Notes: generated by a model not told the origin, from the letters alone. A stretch of DNA of 61,529 bases from Flavobacterium sp. Root935 (GCF_001429295.1 NZ_LMJL01000012.1:510280-571808), one strand, 5' to 3'; shown: positions 33,930 through 43,874, counted from the stretch's first letter. Made by a program: numbers and translations.

Positions 33930-36900
33930 ATGACATTTACGATACATTCCAATTTAAGAAAAATTCTATTTTTCTTAGGCTTCCTATTATCCTGTTTTTC
34001 AGCTTTTTCTCAAAATAAAACCATTACATTACATGTAAAAAACAAACCTATAAGCCTAATTATCAAATCGATTGAACAGCAGACCGATTATAGGATTATT
34101 TACAATGCCCGAAAAATTGATGCGGAACAATTAGCCGATATTAATGTTGATAACGCATCTTTGGAAAACACTTTGACTAAGTTATTTGACGGAAAAAATA
34201 TCTCTTTTTATATTCAGAAAAAGCAGGTTTTACTGACCAGTGCAAGTTCTACAAATGATTCTGGCACACCGCAGGAAACCGAACGATTCATCAGCGGAAC
34301 GGTTTATAATGCCACAGACAAACAACCGCTTCCAGGTGCAACTATACGTATAAAAGGAACTGGAATGGGTGCTATAACTGACTCTAACGGGAAATTTGTT
34401 TATCAGTTAAAAGGAAATAACATCCAGAATCTTATACTTGAAGTTGGATTTTTAGGAATGGAAACGCAGTCAAAACTAGCAGGAAATAATAAAGATTTTG
34501 TTTTCTATCTTCAGGAAACTACAGACGAATTAAATCCTGTTGTTATTACTTCATCTTATGGAACTACAAAATTAAAAGAGGAAATTGTAGGAAGTATTTC
34601 GACTTTAAATGCCAAAGATATTGCGGTAGAACAAGCTTCAGAAAGCATCGATAAAATGATTACAGGGCAAATTGCCGGTGTAATGGTTGAAAATACTTCT
34701 GGTATTGGTGGTCCAGTAAAAATTAATATTCGAGGTCAGGGAACATTATCATCTTTAACAGGAGCAAAAACGGGAACTTCTACTCAGCCTTTAATAATTG
34801 TAGATGGTGTGGTAATGAGCGAGGAATTTGGAATAGACAGTGATGTTTTTGATGGAAAAGGAGATTCTGCAGAAAATTTAGCCAATCCGCTGATGAAAAT
34901 TGCTCCAGAAAATATCGAAACCATATCGGTTTTAAAAGATGCTGCAGCAGTTGGTATTTATGGTGCAGATGGTGCTAATGGAGTAATTTTAATTACTACT
35001 AAAAAAGGGAAAAAAGGGAAAACACAATTCGGTTTTTCTAACCAGCTTGGTGTTTCATCAGCTATTAACCGAATAAAATATCTAAGTGGCGAGCAATTTA
35101 CAGATCTTAGAAATGAGTACATGAAAAATACCACTACGGGCTATGTTCCTGTTGCTTATAACGGTGTTAATACAGATTGGTTTGATGTTTTAAACAGATC
35201 AGGAATTTATAATAAATATAATTTTAATGTTTCTGGTGCTACTTCAAAATTTTCATACCGTACTAATGTAAGTTACTTAAAAATTGACGAACCTCAATTA
35301 GGAAATGAAACCAAACAACTAAATGCAGGAATCAATTTAGGATACAATTCGGGTAAATGGAGTGCTAATTTAATGCTTAACCCAAGTTATGTTCAAAAAG
35401 ATGCTCCAAATATCTTCGCTGCTTTTGCTTATTTGCCTACTCTTGCCGTTTACAATAATGACGGTTCTTACGCAGATTTAGGAGTGAGCGGTATGACGAG
35501 AGGAAATCCGCTGGCAGCTATTGAACAAAATAAAAATGAAACACAGACATATGGTCTTTTAGGAAGTTTGAATTTATCGTATCAGCTTAGTAAAGCAGTT
35601 AAATTTTCTACACTTTTTGGAATGGACTACACTGATAAAGAGCAAGATCGTTACTTTTCTGCTGCAAACGAAAGTGGTCAGTTTAATGGCTCTTTTACGC
35701 TAGACGGAATTCTTTATCCAGCATGGGGACGTAGACTTTTAAATCAAAGAAATTCAACTAAATGGAACTGGCAGGGACAAGTTTTATTTAATAAACAATT
35801 GTCTGAAAACCACGAAATTGATGGTATTGCAGGTTTTGAATTGTCTGAAGACAGAACAGATTTTAATTATAAATCTGGAGTTGGATTCGTGAATCCAGAT
35901 CAGATTAATAAAGTGACCGATGCGGTTAGAGACGATAATTTAGCAACGCCTTTAGTTGACGAATCTAAAAGCGGTCAGACTTATCGAAATGAAATCAGTT
36001 ATAATTCTAGAGTTTCCTTTTTATCTCAGGTAAATTACAACTATAAAAAACGTTATTATGTTCTAGCCAATTTAAGACGCGACGAGAGCTCGGTTTTTGG
36101 AGATGATACTAATGTTGCCCTCAACGGAGGTGCTGGTTTAAGCTGGATTACCAGTAATGAGAACTTTTTACAATCAAACACTTGGATTGATTTCTTGAAA
36201 TTTAAAGCAAGTTACGGTTCTACAGGTAACTCAAGAATTGGTTCATACAGATCAAAAGGTTTATATAATATTAGTCAAAACGGTTATAATGGCAACTCTG
36301 GAGCAACTACGGGAGCCGCGCCAAACGGCAATTTAAGCTGGGAGAAAAATACAAAGTTTAATGTTGGTTTTGACTTTAATATTTTTAAAAGAATCGAATT
36401 AACACTTGAATATTATTATGATAATAAAAGTGATCTAATTACGACTAGAGATATTCCTACAGAAACTGGATATAATTCTGTTCAATTAAATGCCTCTAGT
36501 ATGTACAACAAAGGTTTCGAACTTACAACCAGAATTAAATGGATCAAAAGCGAGCCATTTAAATGGACTACGACATTTAATATTTCTACAGTAGAGAGCA
36601 AAGTAACAGATCTAAAAGGTTTAGGAAGTGACTATGCATTAGCAAACGTCGCTTTAGCTCAAAAAATTGGTTACAGCACTACCACTTTGTGGGGGGTAAA
36701 ATGGGTTGGAGTTGATCCCGCAACTGGAAGAGATCTTGTCGAAAAGAATGGACAAATTTACGATACAAAAACATACAATGATACTCATACCGTTGCAGAC
36801 TGGGTGCCGATTGGAGATACTCAGGCAGATGCATATGGAGGTTTTTACAACAACTTCACATTTTACAATAATCTGACATTATCGGTTAGAGGAGATTTTC

Positions 36901-37289
36901 AACTTGGAGGAGATGTTTTTATTTCTGATGTTTACATCGATAAATATTCCAATACTCTAAATAGAAATCTTTCTGTAAATGCGGCAGACCACTGGAAAAA
37001 TCCTGGAGATATTGTTTCGCAATCAGCAGTTACCTCTGCTCCTCTTCTTTCAAACTTGAGTAAATATGTTTATGACGGAACTTATGTTAGAATCAGCAAC
37101 ATTAATTTGAGTTATAATGTACCCCTGAAAAATACTTTTCTGGATTCGCTTGCTGTTTTTGCAGATGCTTCAAATGTGGCATATTGGTATAAAGCAAAAA
37201 GTCCGAAAGGAATGAACGGAATACGTGAATATAGTTTTATTTATCCTCAGGCAATAACAATTTCTCTGGGACTTAATGCAAAATTTTAA
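33930..37289 (+). CDS. SusC/RagA-type TonB-linked outer-membrane receptor with STN domain
   Basis: 1119 residues. Signal peptide ~1-28. An STN (secretin/TonB N-terminal) domain at ~38-100 (ISLIIKSIEQQTDYRIIYN) is the part that signals to FecR. CarboxypepD-type domain ~118-195 (FISGTVYNATDKQPLPGATI). The plug has ISVLKDAAAVGIYGADGANG and VILITTKKGK, the SusC/RagA signature. Barrel follows, ending in AKF. It imports an oligomeric nutrient in complex with SusD. No glycoside hydrolase, polysaccharide lyase or peptidase follows, so the cargo may not be a glycan. Confidence 0.93.
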   Translation: MTFTIHSNLRKILFFLGFLLSCFSAFSQNKTITLHVKNKPISLIIKSIEQQTDYRIIYNARKIDAEQLADINVDNASLENTLTKLFDGKNISFYIQKKQVLLTSASSTNDSGTPQETERFISGTVYNATDKQPLPGATIRIKGTGMGAITDSNGKFVYQLKGNNIQNLILEVGFLGMETQSKLAGNNKDFVFYLQETTDELNPVVITSSYGTTKLKEEIVGSISTLNAKDIAVEQASESIDKMITGQIAGVMVENTSGIGGPVKINIRGQGTLSSLTGAKTGTSTQPLIIVDGVVMSEEFGIDSDVFDGKGDSAENLANPLMKIAPENIETISVLKDAAAVGIYGADGANGVILITTKKGKKGKTQFGFSNQLGVSSAINRIKYLSGEQFTDLRNEYMKNTTTGYVPVAYNGVNTDWFDVLNRSGIYNKYNFNVSGATSKFSYRTNVSYLKIDEPQLGNETKQLNAGINLGYNSGKWSANLMLNPSYVQKDAPNIFAAFAYLPTLAVYNNDGSYADLGVSGMTRGNPLAAIEQNKNETQTYGLLGSLNLSYQLSKAVKFSTLFGMDYTDKEQDRYFSAANESGQFNGSFTLDGILYPAWGRRLLNQRNSTKWNWQGQVLFNKQLSENHEIDGIAGFELSEDRTDFNYKSGVGFVNPDQINKVTDAVRDDNLATPLVDESKSGQTYRNEISYNSRVSFLSQVNYNYKKRYYVLANLRRDESSVFGDDTNVALNGGAGLSWITSNENFLQSNTWIDFLKFKASYGSTGNSRIGSYRSKGLYNISQNGYNGNSGATTGAAPNGNLSWEKNTKFNVGFDFNIFKRIELTLEYYYDNKSDLITTRDIPTETGYNSVQLNASSMYNKGFELTTRIKWIKSEPFKWTTTFNISTVESKVTDLKGLGSDYALANVALAQKIGYSTTTLWGVKWVGVDPATGRDLVEKNGQIYDTKTYNDTHTVADWVPIGDTQADAYGGFYNNFTFYNNLTLSVRGDFQLGGDVFISDVYIDKYSNTLNRNLSVNAADHWKNPGDIVSQSAVTSAPLLSNLSKYVYDGTYVRISNINLSYNVPLKNTFLDSLAVFADASNVAYWYKAKSPKGMNGIREYSFIYPQAITISLGLNAKF

Positions 37290-37293
37290 AGAA

Positions 37294-38754
37294 ATGAAAT
37301 ATTCAAAATACATCACATTCTTTTTTCTGATTTTCTCATTACAAAGCTGTAGTGATTTTTTGGAGCAAGAACCCGGAACACAAACTTCTATTGATGAGCT
37401 TTTGCAGAATAAGCAAGGTGTAATTACTGCCTTAACAGGTCTTTATACAGAACTTGAAGCCAATGTAAGAGACGAACGTTTTGCTGTTTATGCAGATTTG
37501 CAGGGAGGAAATATCAAATTTACACCAACAGCTTCGGGAACAAACAGAGGGCAAATATCGCCAGCTGCAAACCTAGAGCAGGTTTATTCTTTTGATGATT
37601 TAGCACTGACTAGTAATTTTAAATCTTTTTACGACGGAAGTTATGATATTATCAATCAAGCCAATTTAATTTTAGAATATACGCCTGCTCTAAAAGACGC
37701 TACCGAAGAAGAGAAAAAACAAATTATGGCAGAAGCCATGACAATAAGAGCTTATGCACATTTTCTTTTAGCCATTGTTTACAGTCAGGATTATAATTAT
37801 ACTCCAGATGCTTCTCATTTAGGAATTGTTTACAACACAAAATCAATTAAAGCAGGAATACAATATCCAGCCAGAGAAACTGCTGCTAATACTTACAATT
37901 TAATTATAAACGATTTAAAAGAGGCTATTAGTAATTACTCTTCAAGTTCGTTACTTAACGGACCTGCATATTCTTACTTTAATGTTAACAGTACTAAGGC
38001 TTTACTGGCGAGAGTATATTTACAAAAAAACGACTGGACAAACGCTTATGAAACTGCGAATGATGTCATTACAAATTCTGAAGTTAAACTAGTAGAAAAA
38101 GACAATTATCTTGCAGAATGGGCAAAAACAGATCTTCCTGTATCTGAAATTTTATTAGAATTTTCGATTCCAAAAGATTCTGAGGGTGTTGCTGGTAGTT
38201 CTATGGCAAGCTATTTTGGATATACATCGGCAACAAGCTATAATAAATATGTCGCATCTGATGATTTGGTTAATCTCTATGAAAATTCGGATTTAAGAAA
38301 ACAATTATTCCTGACACAACCGTTGCAGACTTTAGTAAATGGCGTTTTAGCTCCCGTAAATTATAATTTCACTAGAAAATTCCAAAATAATGCGGGTTAT
38401 GTTGCATTCAGATTGAGTGAGATGTATTTAATACGTGCCGAAGCTGCTTATGAAACCAACAGAGCCGATATCGCTATGGCAGATATCAACATTATCCGCG
38501 CCCGTGCAAATGCTGCATTATTAACTAGTACGGTGAATCTTAAAGAAAATATTTTATTAGAAAGAAGAAAAGAACTTTGCTTTGAAGGTCATTTATTTTT
38601 TGATCTTGTTCGCAATCATAAGAATATTTCAAGAAATGACGGCTGTATTTCAACTAGCTGCAGCGTGACATATCCTTCTTTAAAATTTGTGCTGCCAATA
38701 CCAACATTCAACACTAATCTTAACCCTAACTTACAACAAAATGACTCGTATTAA
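37294..38754 (+). CDS. SusD/RagB-type outer-membrane lipoprotein
   Basis: 486 residues from the second ATG. A type II signal with lipobox LQSC puts the lipid Cys at ~19. It then reads SDFLEQEPGTQTSIDELLQN, the usual SusD start. Tetratricopeptide-like helices include IMAEAMTIRAYAHFLLAIVY and ALLARVYLQKNDWTNAYE. The C-terminal VAFRLSEMYLIRAEAAYE and LLERRKELCFEGHLFFDLVR are SusD family hallmarks. It forms the lid on the SusC barrel that binds substrate at the cell surface. It starts 4 bases after susC and overlaps the next lipoprotein by 14 bases. Confidence 0.94.
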   Translation: MKYSKYITFFFLIFSLQSCSDFLEQEPGTQTSIDELLQNKQGVITALTGLYTELEANVRDERFAVYADLQGGNIKFTPTASGTNRGQISPAANLEQVYSFDDLALTSNFKSFYDGSYDIINQANLILEYTPALKDATEEEKKQIMAEAMTIRAYAHFLLAIVYSQDYNYTPDASHLGIVYNTKSIKAGIQYPARETAANTYNLIINDLKEAISNYSSSSLLNGPAYSYFNVNSTKALLARVYLQKNDWTNAYETANDVITNSEVKLVEKDNYLAEWAKTDLPVSEILLEFSIPKDSEGVAGSSMASYFGYTSATSYNKYVASDDLVNLYENSDLRKQLFLTQPLQTLVNGVLAPVNYNFTRKFQNNAGYVAFRLSEMYLIRAEAAYETNRADIAMADINIIRARANAALLTSTVNLKENILLERRKELCFEGHLFFDLVRNHKNISRNDGCISTSCSVTYPSLKFVLPIPTFNTNLNPNLQQNDSY

Positions 38755-40207
38755 GATATTAAGCATATTGTTTACAGCAGTATTATTTACTTCCTGCTCA
38801 AAAGACGATTATAAATTAGGTTCTGAAATTGATCCGTTTTTAAGATTCAATTTCTTGGTAAAAAGCGATAATACACCTGTAGAATATCCAACTGTAAACG
38901 GAAGTTTAGCTCCTGTGTCTAATTACGTAAATACTTCAGTAAAAACATTGAAAGTGCCAGTTGCATTAACAACTCGTAACTTAAAAAATACGGTTACTGC
39001 CAATTTTAGCGCTGTTTCATCAACAAATGACAGCGAAAGTTTTACGGTAAATCCTGTAAATCAATTAATTTTTCAAGGAAGTAAAGTAACAGATACGATC
39101 GCAGTTTCTTTTGACAAAAGATGGACTGCTAACCAAAGTATTACTTTAAAATTAGAAACCGTTTCAGATCCAGAAATTCATATCGGAAATTTAAATTCAA
39201 CCTATCCAAATGATACTTTTAAAATTGATTTAGGAACAATTGCAACCAATTACACCTTTCCTGTTAACCAATATGTGATCAAAGGAGAAATTGGCGAAAC
39301 TATTGACTTTAAAGTAAATTTCCCTAACGGATTTTTCCCTTCTGAAATAGAAAATGCATCTATTTTCAAATTCCAAAATGGTTTTGAATATTCATTAACG
39401 CATGACGATTTTGGTGACAACAGAAGTTCCATCAATTATCATTTAACACTGCTTGAAGATATTCAAAATGATGATGCCCGTTATGAATCAAAAATTACAT
39501 TAGTAAATATTCCAAATTATAACGCCACCGGAAGTATTAATCTTACTATTGTAAAACCTATAAAATCGCCAAGAGATGTTCAGGCGTATCCCGCATCAAA
39601 ATTTACAGATCCAACCAATGCCTTTTATTTGACATACGGCGAACATTGGTTCAATAATAATGGAAACTGTACATGGCAGACTTTTAACGCTTTAACTTTT
39701 CCGGTTATTGTAACAAAAGATAACGAAAATGCTATTTTATACAGCGATAAAGGGACAGCAAATCCAAATGACGATGTTTACCACGACGCTTTCAAAATAG
39801 GATTTAATGTTTCAACTGGGACTAATACAGTTAATTCTTTTGGCTTAAAAAGGTGGTTTTCAAATGAAAGTAATTCGGCTGCAGTTTCTCCTGGATTTAA
39901 TATCACCTCAGCGTTAGAGTTTTTCCCAGCAAACGGAAACAGCAAAACAGAAGGAACAGTTCTCGTAATTCCGCAGGATATTACTATCGGATCGAGTGCC
40001 ACAAATACACATGTTATAGCTATTTCCGGAGATGGAACTTACAAAGAAATCAGCAATGGTTTATACGAAATTTCATTTGAACTAAAACTAACAAATGATA
40101 AACTTTTTGGAGGAACTGTTTCTACGCAATACAGAATGTACAATAACAGAGTTTATACCAAACCAACTCCTTTAAGTATTGAATGCCCGAAAGAAGTTAC
40201 GCTTTAA
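38741..40207 (+). CDS. Lipoprotein of the SusCD module, function unknown
   Basis: 488 residues from the ATG overlapping the susD end. The signal peptide ends in lipobox FTSC, followed by SKDDYKLGSE. The N-terminal third looks like a beta-sandwich of the kind found in surface lipoproteins after SusD genes (DUF4843-like, not certain). The rest is also beta-rich, with no catalytic motif seen. It is probably surface-exposed, binding or presenting the cargo of the SusC-SusD pair. A heptad repeat array starts in its stop codon. Confidence 0.7.
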   Translation: MTRIKILSILFTAVLFTSCSKDDYKLGSEIDPFLRFNFLVKSDNTPVEYPTVNGSLAPVSNYVNTSVKTLKVPVALTTRNLKNTVTANFSAVSSTNDSESFTVNPVNQLIFQGSKVTDTIAVSFDKRWTANQSITLKLETVSDPEIHIGNLNSTYPNDTFKIDLGTIATNYTFPVNQYVIKGEIGETIDFKVNFPNGFFPSEIENASIFKFQNGFEYSLTHDDFGDNRSSINYHLTLLEDIQNDDARYESKITLVNIPNYNATGSINLTIVKPIKSPRDVQAYPASKFTDPTNAFYLTYGEHWFNNNGNCTWQTFNALTFPVIVTKDNENAILYSDKGTANPNDDVYHDAFKIGFNVSTGTNTVNSFGLKRWFSNESNSAAVSPGFNITSALEFFPANGNSKTEGTVLVIPQDITIGSSATNTHVIAISGDGTYKEISNGLYEISFELKLTNDKLFGGTVSTQYRMYNNRVYTKPTPLSIECPKEVTL

Positions 40208-40266
40208 TGGTTGGTGGTTGGTGGTTGGTGGTTGATGATTGATGGTTAATGGTTAATGGTTGATGG
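40204..40266. repeat. Heptad repeat array, 9 units (TTGGTGG/TTAATGG class)
   Basis: Nine units of 7 bases (TTAATGG, three TTGGTGG, TTGATGA, TTGATGG, two TTAATGG, TTGATGG). The first unit contains the TAA stop of the lipoprotein gene. Same class as the arrays at 7283 and 10369. Confidence 0.88.
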
Positions 40267-40272
40267 TAATTG

Positions 40273-40305
40273 AGCTTTGTCAAAGTTTAAAACTTTGACA
40301 AAGCT
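40273..40305. terminator. 16-1-16 perfect palindrome after the SusCD lipoprotein gene
   Basis: AGCTTTGTCAAAGTTT faces its exact complement around one base. It could terminate transcription in either direction. The layout equals that at 17219-17251, with a different sequence. Confidence 0.7.
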
Positions 40306-40322
40306 TTTGGCGGGTAAAAAAA

Positions 40323-40384
40323 GTTTCAAGTTTCAGGCTTCAGGTTTCAGGTTGCTGCAGAACGTGAAACCTGAAACCTGAAAC
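40323..40384. repeat. Facing heptad repeats (GTTTCAG class)
   Basis: GTTTCAA, GTTTCAG, GCTTCAG and GTTTCAG in 7-base phase (40323-40350) face GTGAAAC, CTGAAAC and CTGAAAC (40364-40384). The RNA can form a hairpin of about 14 pairs just before the peroxidase gene. Confidence 0.85.
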
Positions 40385-40426
40385 AAAAAAAAACAAAAAA
40401 ACAAAAACATAAAAAAACAAAGCAAA

Positions 40427-41569
40427 TTGAAAAAACTAATCTTCCCTCTCCTATTCCTGCTGGGTTTGTCGGCTTATAAAAGCGTTGAAGAACCAGATTA
40501 TATTGATGTTCAGGAATTACGAAAAATTTATTCTGGCGGTGATGCTTCAAAATGGCCTGCTGCGGAATTGCATGAAAGTATCGATAAAACTAAATTTCAG
40601 GATATTGGAGTACTTCCTGCGGTTCCTTATCCAGCTTATAATCCGTATTCTAAGGAAAAAGAAAGTTTGGGAAAGATCTTGTTTTTTGATCCGAGGTTAT
40701 CGCGAAGCGGACAAATTGCTTGCGCTTCCTGTCATAATCCGGAATTGGGCTGGACGGATAATTTGACGCGTTCTTTCGGGCATGATCGCCAAACGGGAAA
40801 ACGTAATTCGATGACAATTTTAAACTCGGCGTATGCCACATCCTTATTTTGGGACGGACGCGCTAATAGTTTAGAAGATCAGGCGCAGTTTCCTGTTTCA
40901 GATCCGCTAGAAATGAATGAAAAACTAACGATTGCCGTAGATAAAATTGCCAAGATTAAAGGTTATAATCAACTGTTTGCTGCCGCTTTTGGAGATAAAA
41001 AAGTGACTTTAGAGCGAATTCAGTACGCAATTGCGACTTTCGAAAGATCAATTAATAGTCCGAAAAGTAAATTTGATCATTTTGTGAGCGGAAAATCAGA
41101 GGCTTATACTGATTCACAGGTTAAAGGAATGCATTTGTTCAGAACTAAGGCACAATGCATCAATTGTCATAATACACCTTATTTCAGCGATAATCAGTTT
41201 CATAATGACGGTCAGACTTTATTTGGAACGAAAAATGAAGATTTCGGGCGTTATAATGTGACGAAAGATGTAAAAGATATTGGCAAATTCAGAACGCCAA
41301 CGCTTCGCGAAGTGGTAAACACAAAACCGTGGATGCATCACGGGCATTTTCCAACTCTTTTAGATGTGGTAGAATTGTATAATGGAGGAAATCCTTCTCC
41401 CGTTCAGAAAAAATATCTGGGAACTCCAAGAGATTCGCTAATTCCGAAAGTAGATCCTGCACTTAAGAAACTAAATTTAAGCAAAGAAGAAATAAGTGAT
41501 CTTTTAGCTTTTATTGAAACTTTGAGTACGCCAACCAGAAGAATTATGGTACCAGAAATGCCTAAATAA
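40427..41569 (+). CDS. Di-heme cytochrome c peroxidase (CcpA/MauG family)
   Basis: 380 residues. The start is TTG at 40427: the signal peptide MKKLIFPLLFLLGLSAYKS begins there and no in-frame ATG precedes the first heme site. Heme motifs are CASCH (99-103) and CINCH (~244-248), the two of a bacterial cytochrome c peroxidase. GKILFFDPRLSRSGQIACAS and MHHGHFPTLLDVVELYNGG are family landmarks. It reduces hydrogen peroxide or oxidises a partner protein in the periplasm. It follows the SusCD lipoprotein after a repeat-rich 219-base gap and may be expressed separately. Confidence 0.88.
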   Translation: MKKLIFPLLFLLGLSAYKSVEEPDYIDVQELRKIYSGGDASKWPAAELHESIDKTKFQDIGVLPAVPYPAYNPYSKEKESLGKILFFDPRLSRSGQIACASCHNPELGWTDNLTRSFGHDRQTGKRNSMTILNSAYATSLFWDGRANSLEDQAQFPVSDPLEMNEKLTIAVDKIAKIKGYNQLFAAAFGDKKVTLERIQYAIATFERSINSPKSKFDHFVSGKSEAYTDSQVKGMHLFRTKAQCINCHNTPYFSDNQFHNDGQTLFGTKNEDFGRYNVTKDVKDIGKFRTPTLREVVNTKPWMHHGHFPTLLDVVELYNGGNPSPVQKKYLGTPRDSLIPKVDPALKKLNLSKEEISDLLAFIETLSTPTRRIMVPEMPK

Positions 41570-41655
41570 TTTAGTTAGTTTGTAAATTGCACTAAATCTG
41601 TAAATCTAATCAGCCCATTTTCTTTTGAAAATGGGCTTTTATTTTTTGGTACAAA

Positions 41656-43662
41656 TTAAAACTTCATCTTCTGAATTCTAACAGCATTCAAAATTGCTAG
41701 TAAAGCTACTCCAACATCAGCAAAAACAGCTTCCCACATTGTTGCCAGTCCGCCCGCGCCGAGAATTAAAACAAAAGCTTTTACGACGAAAGCTAAAGTG
41801 ATATTCTGCCAGACGATTTTTTTGGTTTGCTTCCCAATGTTTATGGCCATTGCAATTTTACTCGGTTTATCATCCTGAATGACAATATCAGCAGTTTCAA
41901 TTGCGGCGTCGCTTCCTAAACCTCCCATTGCAATTCCCACTGTGCTTAAAGCGATTACGGGTGCATCATTTACGCCATCGCCCACAAAAGCAATAGTTTC
42001 GTTTCTGGCTTTAATTTCGTTGACTTTGTTGACTTTATCTTCTGGAAGCAAATCCCCAAAAGCTTTTACAATTCCGAGTTTATCAGCTACAAATTGAACC
42101 ACATTTGTTTTATCGCCGCTCAGCATGGTTAGTTTAACCCCTAAAGTTTTTAGTTTGGTAACCGTTTCTTGGGCATCAACTTTGATTTCGTCGGCAATGG
42201 TTAAATAACCTGCAAATTTCTGGTCGTAAGCAATTGCAATTGTAGTGTACACTATTGATGTCGGATCAATGTCGTAAGCAATAGAAAACTTATCCAGAAG
42301 CTTAAAATTCCCTACATGCAGTTCTTTTCCATTATATGAAGCTTTTAAACCGTGTCCCGAGATTTCTTCAATATCTTTCAATTCAACTGAAGTATCAATT
42401 TGTCCCGCATAATTATGAATTGCAGTTGCAACGGGATGTGTACTTCGGCTTTCTAAAGCATTGACCATCTTCAGGATTTCTTCTTTATCAAATTCAGGTT
42501 TTATAATGACTTCCTGCACTTTAAAAACACCTTCGGTCATAGTTCCGGTTTTATCAACAACAACATTCTGAATCGTCGAAATACTGTCTAGAAAATTACT
42601 GCCTTTAAACAGAATTCCGTTTTTACTGGCAGCACCGATTCCTCCAAAATAACCCAACGGAATACTGATTACCAAAGCACAAGGACAAGAAATTACCAAA
42701 AAGACCAAAGCTCTGTACAGCCAATCGCTGAAAACATAATTATCTACGAAAAGCATGGGAAGCAGACAAATAGCAATCGCCAGATATACTACAATTGGTG
42801 TATAAATTTTTGCAAATTTTCTAATGAATAATTCCGCAGGAGCTTTCTTTGTTGCTGCATTCTGCACCAATTCAAGAATTTTAGACAATTTGCTGTCGTT
42901 ATAAGCAGTTGTTACTTTTACTTCTGCAATAGTGTTTCCATTTATCATTCCTGCCAGAACAGTTTCGCCTTTCTTTTTAGTGTCGGGTTTGCTTTCTCCT
43001 GTTAAAGCCGCTGTATTGAACGAAGCCGAATCTGATAATAATTCGCCGTCTAATCCTAGTTTTTCTCCTGCTTTAAGCTGAATAACAGCGCCAATTTGAA
43101 CGTCTTTGGCTTTGACTTTTACTGACACATTATTTTCTAAAACATGAACCTCATCAGGACGTTGGTCTAATAAACTTTTAATACTAGATTTAGCCCGATT
43201 AACTGCCATTCCTTGAAAGGTTTCTCCAATCGTATAAAATAACATCACGGCAACACCTTCTGGATATTCTCCTATAGCAAACGCACCAATTGTGGCAATA
43301 CACATTAAGAAAAATTCTGAAAAAACATCTCCTTTTACGATACTTTCATAAGCTTCTTTCAAAACAGGAAGCCCAACTGGAAGATAAGCAATGGCGTACC
43401 AAATAGTTCTCACATATCCTGTAAACCAACTTTGTGGAAAGTAATTATCAAAGGCAATTCCGATCAATAATATAACGAATGAAACTATGGCAGGTAAAAA
43501 CAATTTAAACCAGCTGCCTTCTACATTATGTTCATGATCGTGTCCGTCGTGGTCGTGGTCGTGCCCATCATTATCAGAATGCTCGGGTTCGTCATGCGAA
43601 CAACAGCATGTAGTTTTGGGTTTACTTTTTATATTTTTAACTTCTTTATCTTGATGTATCAT
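41656..43662 (-). CDS. Heavy-metal P1B-type ATPase, Zn/Cd/Pb class
   Basis: 668 residues. It lacks an HMA domain; instead the N-terminus has TTCCCSHDEPEH and HDHDHDGHDHEHN as metal-binding tail. Eight-helix layout with CPC in SCPCALVISIPLG, phosphorylation site DKTGTMTEG, SRSTHP, TGES and GDGVNDAPVIALS. The last helices carry FVVKAFVLILGAGGLA and FADVGVALLAILNAVR, the Lys and Asp of the Zn2+/Cd2+/Pb2+ (P1B-2, ZntA-like) group. It exports those ions to the periplasm, where the RND pump upstream can expel them. Last gene of the metal block. Confidence 0.93.
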   Translation of the reverse strand: MIHQDKEVKNIKSKPKTTCCCSHDEPEHSDNDGHDHDHDGHDHEHNVEGSWFKLFLPAIVSFVILLIGIAFDNYFPQSWFTGYVRTIWYAIAYLPVGLPVLKEAYESIVKGDVFSEFFLMCIATIGAFAIGEYPEGVAVMLFYTIGETFQGMAVNRAKSSIKSLLDQRPDEVHVLENNVSVKVKAKDVQIGAVIQLKAGEKLGLDGELLSDSASFNTAALTGESKPDTKKKGETVLAGMINGNTIAEVKVTTAYNDSKLSKILELVQNAATKKAPAELFIRKFAKIYTPIVVYLAIAICLLPMLFVDNYVFSDWLYRALVFLVISCPCALVISIPLGYFGGIGAASKNGILFKGSNFLDSISTIQNVVVDKTGTMTEGVFKVQEVIIKPEFDKEEILKMVNALESRSTHPVATAIHNYAGQIDTSVELKDIEEISGHGLKASYNGKELHVGNFKLLDKFSIAYDIDPTSIVYTTIAIAYDQKFAGYLTIADEIKVDAQETVTKLKTLGVKLTMLSGDKTNVVQFVADKLGIVKAFGDLLPEDKVNKVNEIKARNETIAFVGDGVNDAPVIALSTVGIAMGGLGSDAAIETADIVIQDDKPSKIAMAINIGKQTKKIVWQNITLAFVVKAFVLILGAGGLATMWEAVFADVGVALLAILNAVRIQKMKF

Positions 43663-43874
43663 GGGAAAGTTTCAAGTTTATTTGTTTCGGGCTGCAAGTT
43701 TAACCTTTGAATAAATTAATGTTCTAAATTTAAGCATTTTGTTTGTTGCCACAAAGGCGCTAAGGCACTAAGTTTTTTATTTTGAATTGCCTACAGCTTT
43801 AGCAGAAGGCAATTCAATTATTAAAAGAAAATTGGAGACACTGCGACTTTGCTATCAAATTTCAGCATTAAAAG

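Noticed and set aside
32813..41569. Polysaccharide utilisation locus
   Set aside because: SusC and SusD are present, but no carbohydrate-active enzyme lies in the cluster.
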